From Progne subis subis (taxonomy: Eukaryota; Chordata; Aves; Passeriformes; Hirundinidae): DNA of 64,000 nucleotides. The notes beneath the pieces were generated by a model. The model was given only the letters and a program-made list of their open reading frames with translations, was not told where the DNA came from and ran no database searches. Positions 1 through 12,350 of this stretch are shown here, piece by piece; position 1 is the first letter of the stretch, and the number at the start of each line of letters is the position of its first letter. The stretch lies in NCBI GenBank assembly GCA_022316685.1, contig JAKJHU010000107.1, positions 806,001-870,000 of the forward strand, in the 5' to 3' direction. A program made the position numbers and the translations under genes.

Positions 1-3000
1 CAATGTGCAGCCTTCAGAACTTCTATGAGATTAGTAAGTGCACTTAAACAGGATCTGACTGCTTCAGCACACACTGAAAGACTGCTTCCCTGTTCATCTG
101 CCAACTTAGTCAGCTTTTGTTGACTCTTATTCCACGTTTGACCTGATCCTAACTCCTTTCAAATATATTGCTTCCTTTGCTTCCTTATAAAATTCTACCT
201 CCATACATGCTACTCCTACAAGCCTATCACACTTCTGCTCTCTAAGGTTCAGGATTTGGCAAGTTGACTCAATTGTACTATTTGTATATTTGATAAATGG
301 TAATTTTATAGTAATTTTCCATTTGAGGTTCATACTTGGACTATGCTTCAGAGCTATTCTTCTGCACAATGGAATTTTACAAGTCTGTGTGCCAAACCCA
401 AGGATTCCCTGAGAAATTGCACTTCACTGGGAAAACCCACCATCTTTTCCTGTGCTAGTAAGAACTTCTTCAAGGTACTGAATTGCAGATGACACTGATC
501 ATGAACCAGATGGAAATGTTGCTCAAATATCCTAGCATATCCATACATACCTCAAAGCACTCCTCTTATGCTTCCACTGCTTATAATACCCAAGAAATGG
601 ACAAGGCCAGTAGGAACAATGGACTGAAATGGAATTTGTACAGCTCACCTATTCATTTATACTCAGCTGTTGGCTTCACATGGCAGTGATTCAACCCTAA
701 GATGCAGAGTACCCCTACACTCTAAAAGGATCAACAAATGCATTACACAAAACTCTTACGTGGAAAGATGACACAAAAAACAAAATACAAAAGACTAAGA
801 AGGAAGTATCATGATATATTACTACCAGGGACCACACTAAAGAACGTCTGTACATGAAAAGGTGGTGAATGACCTCAGTAGTAATTACAACAGACAATAT
901 CTAATCAGAAGTGATATGAACAGGGATATTTCATTTGTAAATTACTAAGAAAAAATTAGTTTATCAAATATTTTCCTAATCAATCTACCCTAGTATTAAA
1001 CAAGGTATACGTGACAAAAACCTAAAAGCCTAAATTTAAAAAAACCCCGTTCTTTCAGAAGCTCTTAGTCTAACCAACCTCAACTATTGAAACCAAGACA
1101 AAAAGATTCATCTTTGACTAGAAACTCTGATGCTGCAAGTAGAAAGGAAGGGCTGATAGGGAGGAGGCTCAATAATAATGCATTACCACGATCCTCACTA
1201 TGGAATTGTTTACACATGGCTCTCTACATGTAGTGTTTACCACTCACATCCACTCTTTGGGTTTAAAAAGTCAGACATATCGTAAGAATGTGGACTGGAA
1301 GAATCCATTAAGCCTTTTATTTACTGCATTATGTTATTTTTCTTTTTTGAATTTTGAACTTTACAAAATTCATCCTGGCAAACAAACGAGAATTTCACAG
1401 TCATTTAAGATTCAATTGCCAAAAGAAAAGACATGAACAACATCCTTAATTCTTTTCAGATTTTCCATTCAGGTGGAACACCCTCTTTCACACATGGTAC
1501 AGAAATAAAGAGGAATGAAAATTTCTATATACTAGGATATAATAGTCCTATTATTTTACATAGCAGCCTGTAATATTTAACTTCGTAACCAGATGTGGTA
1601 TAATGACCAGGAGCCTTCTGTAATCAGAAAGCTTCAGATGCAGAGTCACATGAAGCAACAAGTTCTTCTAATCTGACATACAACTTAAAGCAATGGCTGA
1701 ATGAGGAATTCTTGAAAAATTGTGTATTTTAACACTGTTGATTAAAATCAGCTCTGAAGGATGCTTTGGACTTAGCTTTTCTTTTAAAGCCAAAGCTTCT
1801 TAAAAAGTACTCACTATCTCCAAATTAATCTCATTTGCTAGTATTACCAGTCCCTGAGAAAGGAATGCCCTGATAATTCAACGGGCACAGAAGCCATCAA
1901 GTGTTAATCATGTACTTACTGGCTGTAGCCAAACATCTGTGCCGCAAATCAAGACTGAGCACATATTTGCTCTGAAAGAAGCAGAACCGAGTAATCAATT
2001 ATAACCAACTGGCTTTAATTAATAATAACTGTGTCGCTAAAATAGTATTGGCAAACACATTACAAGTAATTTACACCCCATAAACACTCTAAGCACAGAA
2101 TGCTAAAGCAACGATTTATAGTATTTGCAATGCTACTACAAAACGATTTTTACATAATCCAGAGATATAGCCCCCGCCACAAAGTGCATAAACAGCTAGG
2201 TAGGTGTTAACTACAGCTGGATTCAAGAATAACAGTTCTTCAAATTCAAACTTTTCTTCAGCACTTAGGATTTAACAGTTTGCCACTTGTATCTGACAGA
2301 GGCTGAAACCAAATTAATTTTAATTAATGAATCAAGTTCATTTTCCTGTACAGAGATACTTGTGGTTTCTAAAACATTTTTTTTTTCTGCAACTCAAGCT
2401 CTAAAATAAAATGTAGTTGATTTTTTAATCTGAATTTATTTGCTGACTACTGCTAAGTGATACAAGCATCTCACTGCTCTGAATTTCAACTTCTTTCACT
2501 GTTCAACAGATTGCCCACATTAAAACAAATCACCCATTCTCCAACCTAAAACTGACGTAGCTGTAACAAAAATCTCGTCTACCTCCAACACACCTCCCTC
2601 AGCAAGAAAGCTCCAACGAGCACCACTACTTTCCCACCATTTCTTTCAAAAACTCTTCACATCCCCCTTAAATCCAGCAACTGACTTGACTGTGCTGGGA
2701 GTTTCTGACAATCTGCAAAACAGTTCTACTGTGACCAATTCTGAACAGTCAGTGTGTGCAAACTATGGTGAAAACTTGTCCACTGCACAGAGATTTGCAG
2801 ATGCTAAATAAATGTAAGTGAGTATCTTGCTGCACTGCAGTGCAAGGTGACGTTTTATTATCAGTCTACACTGATTTAAGGATGTCCTGCTCCTGAGTAG
2901 AGTAAGGGCACCTACCCTCACCTTCCAGACACTTTTCCTTGCCTGCTCTATTACTTGTCTAATACTGTGAGTGAGACAAGAAAACTGACCCAGCTGAAAA

Positions 3001-3445
3001 CTAGGGCCTTTGAGTGTGTCCCTACTTCATCTGTTTTAAAATGATCACCGAGTTGTTGTTCTCTTCACCTTTTTACCAGTGAACAGAGAACTAAGGAGTC
3101 CTAGACCACTAGCATAGCCAAAAAAATGTGGCTCTTGAGTGATGCTACAGAAGTAGCAACATCTGCCTCCAAGTAGGGTGGGGAGGTATAAAGGTAAAAA
3201 TCAAGTAACTGAGGAAACACATTTATTACTTAGAATGTTTAAGACAGTGTATAGGAGAGAGAGAGAGCTTCAGAAAAAGAATAATAAAAACCTCCTTTCA
3301 AAATAAATGTAGTCTTGTAACAGATCAAAGCATGATCCATTTTGTAAGGAGACTCTGCTTCCCCTTTTCCATTCCTCCACTTTGCAGGTTTCAACACTCA
3401 TTACACTCCCACAAATAAATGACAAAAATGAAATTCTGAGGATGA

Positions 3446-3598
3446 GACACCGTGTCTGAAGGTGCCAGTGAGAGAAACATTGCCGCCCTGGTGCTCCACA
3501 CCACCCGCAGCATCACAGCCATTCAGGGGAAGCAGCTAATGGCAGGAGTTGAGCCTGGAGAATTTGAACTGCAGCTTGCTACAGTGGAACTAACATAA
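3446..3598 (+). other. Unrecognised coding-like segment, plus strand
   Basis: An open frame of 50 codons between stops, with codon choice and composition unlike the intron around it. It includes ASERNIAALVLHTTRSITA and GVEPGEFELQLATVELT before TAA. There is no start codon context, no recognised family and no clear splice sites. It may be a fragment of an old retrocopy or chance. Confidence 0.25.
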
Positions 3599-3599
3599 T

Positions 3600-3743
3600 T
3601 CAAGGCTCCATGCTCCAGCTACCAGCTGTAAAGTATTTTAAGTCTCTACAGATCTTTTCAGCCATGTAGAAAATTCTTTCTAGGTCTTCAAACTGGAGAT
3701 CAGCCTCATCTTCAGGCTCACCAGGGATCACCTGGCTCTCCTG
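3600..3743 (-). other. Unrecognised coding-like segment, minus strand
   Basis: An open frame of 47 codons plus stop, facing the preceding segment stop-to-stop. It reads QESQVIPGEPEDEADLQFED, then LERIFYMAEKICRDLKYF before TGA, acidic then basic like real protein. A tgacag|GAG acceptor-like site precedes it, but its phase (0) does not match the phase-1 donor of the TBC1D1 exon at 6,770, so it is not a usable alternative terminal exon in this frame. Family not recognised. Confidence 0.25.
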
Positions 3744-6700
3744 TCAGCAGTGAATTGCACAATAGTTCTCTGGTGTGCTTAATTGTAAAGTTAGGTACAG
3801 AAGGAGGGGAAAAATACTAGGGTAAGGGGAAAGTGGCAGCACCAACAAGCAGGAAGTGGCTGGAAAAGGAAGTGTACATGGAGCTTTGCTCCCACAACAA
3901 ACAAAAGTTGTCTCAGAGTGCTTGCCTTGTTGAGCATGGCTACATTAGTCCAACCATCAGGCAAGGCAGGAATCTCAACTGGCAAGAAAAAATGGCTTTC
4001 CAGCATATCTATTTGCAGTATTTTTCTTCTGCTGGTTTAGGTTTGAATACCCTCCCTTATGTATAGTAAAGCCTTCCTTTGAAATAATGGCGTCTGCAAA
4101 ACAAGCTGTGCTCTCTCTCTGGTAATTCATGATGCAATCACCAAAGCACAGCCAGCAACTATTTTCCTCCACCTGAGCTATAGAAAATGAAGTTTTAGCT
4201 CAAACTATTTATAAGCACTTCCGAAAGAACTGAAGGGTTCACAAGTGCAAGACAGTGGGATTCAGTGCTGTTTAAGCTGTTCAAGCTTCAAGTGGCAACT
4301 GAGGATATCAGACTTTTATCAAGTTCAGTACCTCGAAAGAGTAAGATCAGAATTTCAGCAAAAGCTATGTACCAGTTGTCTGGGGTTTCTTTTCTTCCTT
4401 TTTTAAAACTTTTACTAAAACACACCTTCATGTTAACCACACAGAGAGCAGCAATGAACATGATGCATCTTGAGATTCAGCTCACCACCTGTCTATACAA
4501 AAGTAACCACAAATGTCAGAGCCTAGGTTTTTCTGTAAGTATAAAGCTTAAAGCTGTCTTTAGTTCTTGTGAGAACTTATACATTCTTTTGTGCAATCTA
4601 CTCATTACAACCCAGAGAAATTACAGCCACAGAGCAGTTTCATTTTGTTGACAATGCCTGCCCACATGTGGTCAAAGCAATGCACAGTTCAGGCACCCTG
4701 GTGGATTTTACCTTTAACATGAAGTTCAGTAAAGCAGCCTAGGCTAAACTTGAAAAACTCTATCATCTCTGAGTCACAGAGGTCTGGGTCTCTTGGCTGA
4801 CTGACTTACTAGCTTTTAAAGACACCCCTTTCCCAGCTTTTCTTCTTACTCCTCTCCTGCAGATTACCCTGTTGTAGGGTGTTGACCATGACACCTGAAG
4901 GGAGAAACTGGTCAGTGGAGTCTGTGTCTAGAAAGGGAAACCCATAAATGACAGATGTTCCTTTATTTCCCTCCCTTCATCCTTACTTTTGCAGAACATG
5001 ACAAAGCATGTTATCTTTAAAACCTTCTTTGTCCTGTGTCCAGTTTGACTGAAACTGATGTTTTGGTGATACATCAGCTGTTTGTACAAATTAAAGTAAA
5101 TCAGTCTAAAAAGAGTGAGAAAGACTTTAAAAAAGAATGTGAAAGAAAAATGAGATTATGAATGACAGGCAGTTATATTTACTTTGGCACTAGAGGGGTT
5201 TCTTAGTTAATTGTGGCAGTGGGTCCAATGTAAGACCAGCTGTACAGCAGCTCTCTTCAAGGTTACAGAGACTGGATAACAAACATGTATCCTTCACTGC
5301 CAGAAATGTTCCAGGAGATGCATAGAAGTCCAAATAGAAAAATCCAGTATTTGCTCTAAATAATTAAAAATCCCACTGACTCTGTGTTTTCTTCCGTTCT
5401 TAATATGTACAGTGAAACAAAAAAGAAAATGAATGAAGAAAAAAGGCCAAATATTTTGAATTGCTGCACTCTATTAATAGCACATCCTGTTTTCCATTTT
5501 GGCCGCACTTGTTTCCCAAACTATTCTGCTTACCCAGCTGTAGGTTGTTAAGATTGTATCTTGCAGCTATTATGCCTCGGAGGAAATGCTTGGGTAGGCA
5601 ATTTAGGTGGATTTTATTTTCCTATTTAATACGGGAAGGTTTTGTGGCTTTCGAAAACAAGTAAGACTATTTCCAGACACAAAGAGATGCATCAAACCTG
5701 TAAAAATAGAAGTTTCATATAACAGCCCTTCACATTAAGTACAACAGAGCATTTCACATATATGTTCATATGACATGCTCCTGAGATCACTTCACTTTGA
5801 CCTACACTAAATTTGAGAGGCATCCGTACCCATATGCAGCTTACCTCACTCTCAAATTACATTGCAAGCACTGCATTAATGATAGAAATGATAGAAACAC
5901 TTCTGTTACGTGCCTACTCCAGTTAATTAAGGTCTCACTTTAAGATACAAGAAAAACATCTAAGTGACATTAGGATGGTTACTTTTTACTACATTTACTA
6001 TGAGGTACTGTTCCTTCCTGTTTCCTTACACTTTTTCTTATTTCTCATACAGTGGCCTTAGAGGTAAGTTAGAAGGTATAGCTTACAAAGCTCATGCTGT
6101 GAAATTCACACTTCAATGAGCCAGAGGATTTTCTTAGGCATTCTTGGCCCCAGCATGTCCTGTGCTATCTGGCTTACATAAAGTGAATGCACAAAATGAT
6201 GCACATACGTGCTTATGCGCAGTGCTTTTCTTCTAGTCTGTGGTTCTTCAGCTCTAAAGAATTTCACAAAATAATTATGGGAACAGTGGATAATTACGAC
6301 TCAAGTGGCAAATGTCACACACTGGAGCAGCAGTACATGAAGACAAAGTATGCACTACAGAATTCAACTGAGATCATAAAAGAAATGCAATTCCTGCTGG
6401 TACACCTGGATTTTTCTAGTCTGTAGTTCTATACCCCAACACAGAAAGATGAAATAGAAGCATCGTCTTTTCTTCAGAGCAATACTTGTTGATGCATTTT
6501 TTCCCCAGAACTCTTTAAAACAGTACACATAAAAATATTTCTTCTCTGGCTAGTTAACATAGGACAATAAGAACAGTTTACATATGAAGCTGAAAAGTAA
6601 AAACTCAACAGCTAATGAGCTGAGTATTACCAAAAAGTAGGTGGTAAACTGCAATGACAGTACAACCTGAACACCAGGCAAATATATCCACTTGGAAGAC

Positions 6701-6769
6701 GCAATGATTCACGCTTCACGCACGACATACACAAAGAAGCTGACAGAAGCAAACAAACCCAGACTCTAC

Positions 6770-6909
6770 CATCGTATCTGCTGGGAGAATCACATGCTTT
6801 CTGAGGGGTGGCCACTCGCAGGAATATCTGCTGCCTCCATGAATGCCTCCGAGTCCTTACGGGGCTGTCCGCATCCAGGGCCTGCTGGCCGTGCTTAGAT
6901 TCGTAGTCG
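6770..6909 (-). CDS. TBC1D1: TBC1D1 coding exon with RRHSWRQQIFLR motif
   Basis: A 140-nt exon: one base completing the split codon, 46 codons, then one base (chain residues 524-570). The acceptor is cgttttag|CGA and the donor GATG|gtagag. It reads DYESKHGQQALDADSPVRT then RRHSWRQQIFLRVATPQKAC and DSPSRYD. The RRHSWRQQIFLRVATP block is close to identical in TBC1D1 and present as RRISWRQRIFLRVASP in TBC1D4. A 156-codon open frame covers this exon, but everything beyond the splice sites is intron. The phase-1 donor expects a next exon starting with two bases of an Asp or Gly codon. That exon, the coiled segment before the TBC domain and the TBC domain itself are not found between 1 and 6,769. 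Confidence 0.97.
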
Positions 6910-8058
6910 CTAAAACGGCAGAACACAGAAGAATTTGTGAGTAAATCACCTGGATCTGCCAGAAATGGTGGCACAGCCTTCAGTGAACACATGGGCCACT
7001 GCCTTGGGGGTGCAGCGTGCTGTGCACATGCTGGGCAAGCTCTCGGTGTTAGGAAGGTGAAACTTGCTTTGTGGCAGAGGCTTACATACGGCTGCAAACA
7101 GCACTGAGGTTCACAAACAGGGGCTGGCAGCTCTGTACAGTCTAGTCTTTCCAGTTTAAATTAATTTTCAGTTCTATTTGCAGCAGTGTATTAATCAGAA
7201 CATATTAAAGATACATACACAATAATGTAGCTTTACTATTACACTATATACATGCCATCCACAAAACTTAGCAATTATTCACAGGAGACACAAAGACTTG
7301 CTAATGCAAGTATGCATCAAGGAGCTTTATAAACACCAACTGAACTTCCAACCTTCTGTGCACTTGGTATGCAATATATCCCCTCCCAACACAGACTGGG
7401 AGAAAAACTTTTAACCCTTCTGTTAGCAAGGAAATATGCAACAAACTTGGGAACAGAATCTAAGCACCTTGGATATTACTCCTTTAATGTCATCCACATG
7501 CCATACAGAGGTTTTTATTCAGAATACAAAATTAAATAGTGAGGAACAATGATGTTTTCCTATTAAAAACCCCACTAATAACTTTCATCTGTTAGAACTC
7601 TAAACTATTCATTGCTTTATTCCAGCCATTAGCTAAATAGTTACATGAGTCTTTGTAGAAACTGAAAGGGATAAATGAAATTCAGATAGCTCTGGCAGCA
7701 ACAGGGAGGAGCATTTTACAGGTCATCCTCTCCTTCCAATTGGAGGACACTGCCATTGCTTAGGATAAATCATATATTCTCTTAACTGAAAACTCTCCTA
7801 TGTCAGAAATAATCACAGAAATACATAGATAGAAGTTGCGTGACCATTGCAACTTCATAAATGACTAAGTTCTGCAATCCTAATGGGAGAGTAGTCTGGG
7901 ATAGCTTCATCCTTTTGACAGCAATTACATGCAGAATACACGCAGGCGAACGGTTGCACAAATCAGGTTTTGCAAGTGCAAGAAGCATTTGAAATATTTC
8001 AGACAAAGAAATCTTTGAAAATACAGTTTTACCTCCAGGCTTTAAGAGAGAACCCTAC
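6910..8058 (-). other. TBC1D1: TBC1D1 intron
   Basis: Intron between cassette exon 2 and the RRHSWRQ exon. No repeat or further exon recognised. Confidence 0.85.
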
Positions 8059-8178
8059 CTTGTTGTGCTCCTAAAGTCAGAGGTGTTATTTTCATCTACA
8101 GGAGCCAGAAATTTTAAGAAATTTGGCACAGAAGAAGAAGAATGAAGCTTTTTCCTTAAGGCAGTACGGTAGGAGATG
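8059..8178 (-). CDS. TBC1D1: TBC1D1 alternative cassette exon 2 (long isoform)
   Basis: A 120-nt exon, phase 2 at both ends (one base, 39 codons, two bases), too short for ORF searches. The acceptor is gcactctcag|CAT and the donor ACAAG|gtaggg. It reads ISYRTALRKKLHSSSSVPNF then LKFLAPVDENNTSDFRSTT. The SSSSVPNFLKFL core repeats the SSPNFLKYL core of the cassette exon at 10.5 kb and resembles the serine-rich, FLK-containing long-isoform segment of TBC1D4. Joined to the other cassette it would add about 83 residues, near the size of the extra segment of the long mouse isoform (my recollection). Splicing of the last two bases AG to the C of the next exon gives Ser. Confidence 0.85.
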
Positions 8179-10514
8179 CTGAGAGTGCAGTTGGGAAAAG
8201 TATAGTTTAGAACAAAGAAGCATAAATCCATAGAATAAAGCTAATACACATTCCTAAGTTTCAAACAAAAGGCAGCTAAATCCTGAAGATCTGAATATCA
8301 AGGAAACTAAAGTCAAAACTAAAACTGCTAACAAAGTCCTACTTTGAGATACATATTTGTTTGGACAAACTAAAATGTTCCAATGTATATAAATGTACTT
8401 CCAGTAAAGTTATTATTCTTTGCTATATCCCAAGATTTTTAGTGCATGTTTCAAATAAATTCCTTTAATTTAGTAAGAACCAATGCAAACTTTATCACAT
8501 TTTCTTAAATATCAGTTTCAATGACCGACAAAGACTGGGGGGAAAAGGTTAGGAAAAGGTGACATTGACAATCATTGTGCTGGCAAATGAAAAATAAGAC
8601 TTTGGCAAAAACTATTTTGTAAAGCATTAACAGGGTTTTATTCAGACAAACTTGGAACTTCTAAGTTAAAAGCTAAGCCTTCTGACTGATCATTCAGGAT
8701 TGTGCCTCTATTTATGCAACAGACAGGAGCGCCTAATCACATTTCATCAGCAGTCTTCGAGCCAACGTAATTCTTTTAAAATAAATGATTTCAAATTGAA
8801 AGAATTATTTAATTGTCTTCTAAAATAACTGAGTCTAAAATACTCAGAAGAAGGTTAACAGAATGAAGTAAGAACAACTCAGATAATGAAAAGTTTTTGC
8901 ATGGATTGAAAATACAGAAACTACTTGGCTGATGATACTAGAAGACCATTTCTCAGATAAGTACACAAAATCATAAGTAGGAGAATTTACTCCTGAAAAA
9001 GTAAGTATAAGGAAGAATTATTTCTGATAAACCATAATGTTCTATGTGGATGGCATTTAGCACTGTTTCCTGAAGAGGGGGGGGCAGGCAGAATACTCTG
9101 GGATAATCACTAGCATTAAGTGAAGCAGGTTCTTTAGTAGCTGGTATGGAGATAAAGAAGATAAGGTTGTAGCATGGTGTGTCCTGCAAGCAGGGTTCAC
9201 TTACAATCACATTGTAAATCCATTACAATTACACGGTAATTCCACTTACAGAATTGGGAAGCTTGATTGTACTGATTTAAACTCATTAACCTGTTTGACA
9301 TCCCTATCAATTTCCCTTTTCAGTCTTGTTGCTTAGATGTTCAATATGACATAGCCTTAAGAGACAGGAAAAGGAAAGGAGAAGTTGCAACTGCGTGTAC
9401 AGAATCATCACCAAATTACTTGGAAATATTTGGTTTGAGAATTTAACCTTCAGGATTCAAGTAAGTCTTATTAAATTGGAGATGCAGACTGACATCTCCT
9501 GTCCTGAGCTATGTCATACTTCTGAGATAAAGCTGCTTAACAGATGCTAGTTGGTATTCAGCAAGCACAACTGAAAAAAGTGGTGAAACAGCATTCTCAG
9601 TTGAGTATTTTCTCAGGTTTAGACAAATCAGGACCTTGGGAAAATATGAAACTTTCACACAAGAGAACAAAAATGAAAAAATAAAAACTGCTTGCCAATG
9701 GCCAGTGACTGTTAACAGTGCTTCTGAGGACATTTTAGCCTTTTGAGCTAAAATAAGCAGTTTTAGCTATTAAATAATATAATAATAAAATAATAAGCTA
9801 AGAAAGAGTTTCACAGTTTATGATTTTTTAGGGAGGCACTTAGTTTCAGGTTCTCAGGGAAACAAAGTGTTGATGTCCTTTTCTTCTATATTTTAATTCT
9901 AAGAAAGAAGGCATGGAAAAGTATGATTTGATACTGCTGCAAGTAACCAAGACAAATGATAGGTTGAGGTTTTTATTTGTTCTTGGGCTTTTGTTTTGTG
10001 AGGAGTGGGGATGGTGGTGGGGTTGTATGTGGTGGGGTTTTTTTCCCCTTTCAGCTCTCCAGATTCCTGCTGCTTCTTGCTCCATGTAGTTAACTTGGTC
10101 ATCTTGCCTTTAATGTCAGGCACAAAAGAACAGTATTATGTTTATGTGTTACCATGAACAAAGGACAGAACCAAATGCTTCAGGAAGGACAAGAAGTGAG
10201 CTCTCAGGTTCTTGGCAACTTACACCTCATACAATTTAAGGAGTGCTGCTGTCTGCTGCATAACAAACTGCTTTGCAACAACTGGCTCTAAAGAAAGAGC
10301 CAGTGTCTGACAGAATTTGATTGATTAAAATAATAGATTATGTAAGTACCAGCTCTACATTCAGTAGTGGAGCAGTTAAAGAGCTCCCTCTCCCATAAAA
10401 AATCTACCCCTTTTGGTCTATACTAAATTATTTTAATTATTTACGCTATAGAGTTTCATATTTATGACAGGAAAAACAAACCCTACCCCAAACTATTTGC
10501 AGGTACTAGCTCAC
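8179..10514 (-). other. TBC1D1: TBC1D1 intron
   Basis: Intron between the two cassette exons. A G-rich, GT-rich stretch lies around 10,000-10,045 (plus strand), about 470 nt downstream of the cassette exon 1 donor in the minus direction. Otherwise AT-rich sequence with nothing recognised. Confidence 0.8.
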
Positions 10515-10643
10515 CTTTTTTGTGCAAAATGCCCACTTGGTTCTCCACTTGAATTATGCCTTAGATATTTTAAAAAGTTGGGTGAAGAGGCCGAGGGATT
10601 AAGACGAGCTAGAGTAGGAGAACGTGCAAGTTGACCGGAAGAA
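10515..10643 (-). CDS. TBC1D1: TBC1D1 alternative cassette exon 1 (long isoform)
   Basis: A splice-bounded open segment of 129 nt that is phase 2 at both ends, so it can be included or skipped in frame. It reads LARSPTLARLNPSASSPNFL then KYLRHNSSGEPSGHFAQK and ends AAAAG|gtgagc. It is absent from the short TBC1D1 protein as I remember it, but its SPNFLKYLRHNSSG core resembles the PSFLKSFYQNSG segment of the long TBC1D4 isoform, placed at the same point between the Akt site and the RRxSWRQ motif. The acceptor ctaaaag|TTC has a weak local pyrimidine tract. A strong one lies 50-120 nt upstream with no AG in between, and the frame stays open across it, so the 5' boundary is less certain than the 3' one. 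Confidence 0.8.
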
Positions 10644-12350
10644 CTTTTAGATTTGCCGACAGATTCGTTCACACCACATAGTGCGGATTCCAACCAGAGC
10701 GAGGGATTTGAGGCAGCACAGAGAACAAAACAGAAAGAAAGGAAAGGAGGGGAAAAAAAAAAAATGAAATCCCTTCTCTAATCTTTGAAAGGGAGCTGGC
10801 ATATGTAAATGAGGCATTTCCTATGTTTTTCATGGTTAATGCAGTAACTGTAAGGACACAAACTTTTTTTTTAACTCAATCACCAAAGTCCCGAATTCAT
10901 GTTTACAGGCTTCAGCAAGGCATTTCAGAATATGACTAATTATAATTCACCAAAAAAAATGGCACTAACACCTCCATCTCTTTTTCCTTATATGTGCTTC
11001 CCCTCGATTTCTATGATAAAGTTAGGCATACAATCAAGAGTTCCAGTGAATGAGAAGTGAAATGCTATAGGTTGAACTGAATATAGTTCTACTTTGAAAA
11101 CCATTTTTTAATTGAGGTAAGCTGCTCAAGAATACTCATAAGACAGAACTTGTTATAAGTCTGTAATGCACATGATTTTTGAGAACTTTAAGAATACTTG
11201 TTTCCTAAGTTTTCCATTTCCTCTGTTTCTGTACATTTGCTAGGAAATGGAAGCAATTGGGATTTCCTTTGGGTTTGAGTTATGTGAGGGAGCAAGCACA
11301 CTCAGGCCTTACAAAAAATTACATGACCAAACCCAAACAGAAATAACCAAGGAAATAAAAAATATACTTAATTTCTAGCTACGTTCCTATAGTAAGATAA
11401 TAACTGATTGAACAAGCAGCTACAAGTTCCAGGGCAGCTCTTGTGAAGATAACAGACCATCAGCAAGTCCTAAATTGCACTACAAAAACATTCTAGTACT
11501 TCAGAATTAAAAAGGTTCAAAAAAAGGGACAAAAAGGCAACCCAAGTTATGTTTCCTTTCAAATATTGTAACACTTCTTTTTCACTGTCATCATCCACTT
11601 CAGGCATGTTCATTTACTGCCCTGCCCCCTGCAGGAAAAAACTGGGCTGGAATACATAGAAATTTCCTACTAATTCGTGTAAACCAGCAGTTTGGGCAGT
11701 AAAACAGAAGCCTATGGACAGAAGTATTTCAACAGTAATTGGAAAAAGCCAGGTAGAAGGATAGGAGAAAACTGACATAAAGTTAAGAGGGGACTAGAGA
11801 TGCAGAGGCAGGCCTTTGAAGGAGGACAGCCTGAAGAATATTCATATCAAAGGAAGCAGTCGTTTGTTTTTGTGAGTTAAATCTAGATAAGCTCATTGAA
11901 AAGCTGGACAGGAGCCCCACCTCTACCAATAACTAAGCATGTTAAGTCACTTTTGTGTGCTATTTCAAAGCTACATATGAAATCACCAACTAGTAAGGTT
12001 TTCAGGATCACAGAGGCTACTGGATTTTTCTCTGTAAATAGAAAACAAGAAGTAGCATTTATTTATACTGCTCACAGATCAAAACAACAAAAACAATTGC
12101 ATGAACAAATATAGCCAAATCAAGCAGTTTTGTGACATATACTGTGGAACTACACATCTCATGTCTTCACTCCCCTGTGAAGCACCAGGGCTAAAGGTGT
12201 TTTTAAAAAGCATACCCACAAACCTCCAAGGAGTGACACACTGCTGCAACACATCTCTTATCCATTAAGAGGACATACCTGGTATGCAATTATCATCCCC
12301 AAATATGCCTTCAACAAACAAAATCATAGCCTGCTTTTAATAAGGCTTAC
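10644..12350 (-). other. TBC1D1: TBC1D1 intron
   Basis: Intron between the Akt-site exon and cassette exon 1. On the minus strand a long pyrimidine tract covers roughly 10,690-10,765 just upstream of cassette exon 1, with no AG until the proposed acceptor. Nothing else recognised. Confidence 0.8.

Larger units (their letters stand above)
1..6769 (-). other. TBC1D1: TBC1D1 intron (downstream part)
   Basis: AT-rich intronic sequence after the exon ending at 6,770. I searched the minus strand for the next expected exon (the RELRELW / QQILLLRMEKENQKLQ helix) and did not find it, so the intron extends past base 1. It holds a short GA run near 3,258 and two facing coding-like segments at 3.45-3.74 kb (listed separately). 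A 128-codon plus-strand frame at 4,265-4,651 has no recognisable domain. Confidence 0.8.

Noticed and set aside
3600..3743. Alternative terminal exon of TBC1D1
   Set aside because: The phase-1 donor at 6,770 does not fit the phase of this frame; splicing to the visible acceptor gives a stop after a few codons.
4265..4651. 128-codon plus-strand frame in the first intron
   Set aside because: Composition matches the surrounding intron and no family motif is visible.
6627..7097. A 156-codon minus-strand frame read as a complete gene
   Set aside because: Only 6,770-6,909 has TBC1D1 sequence and splice sites; the rest is intron read-through.
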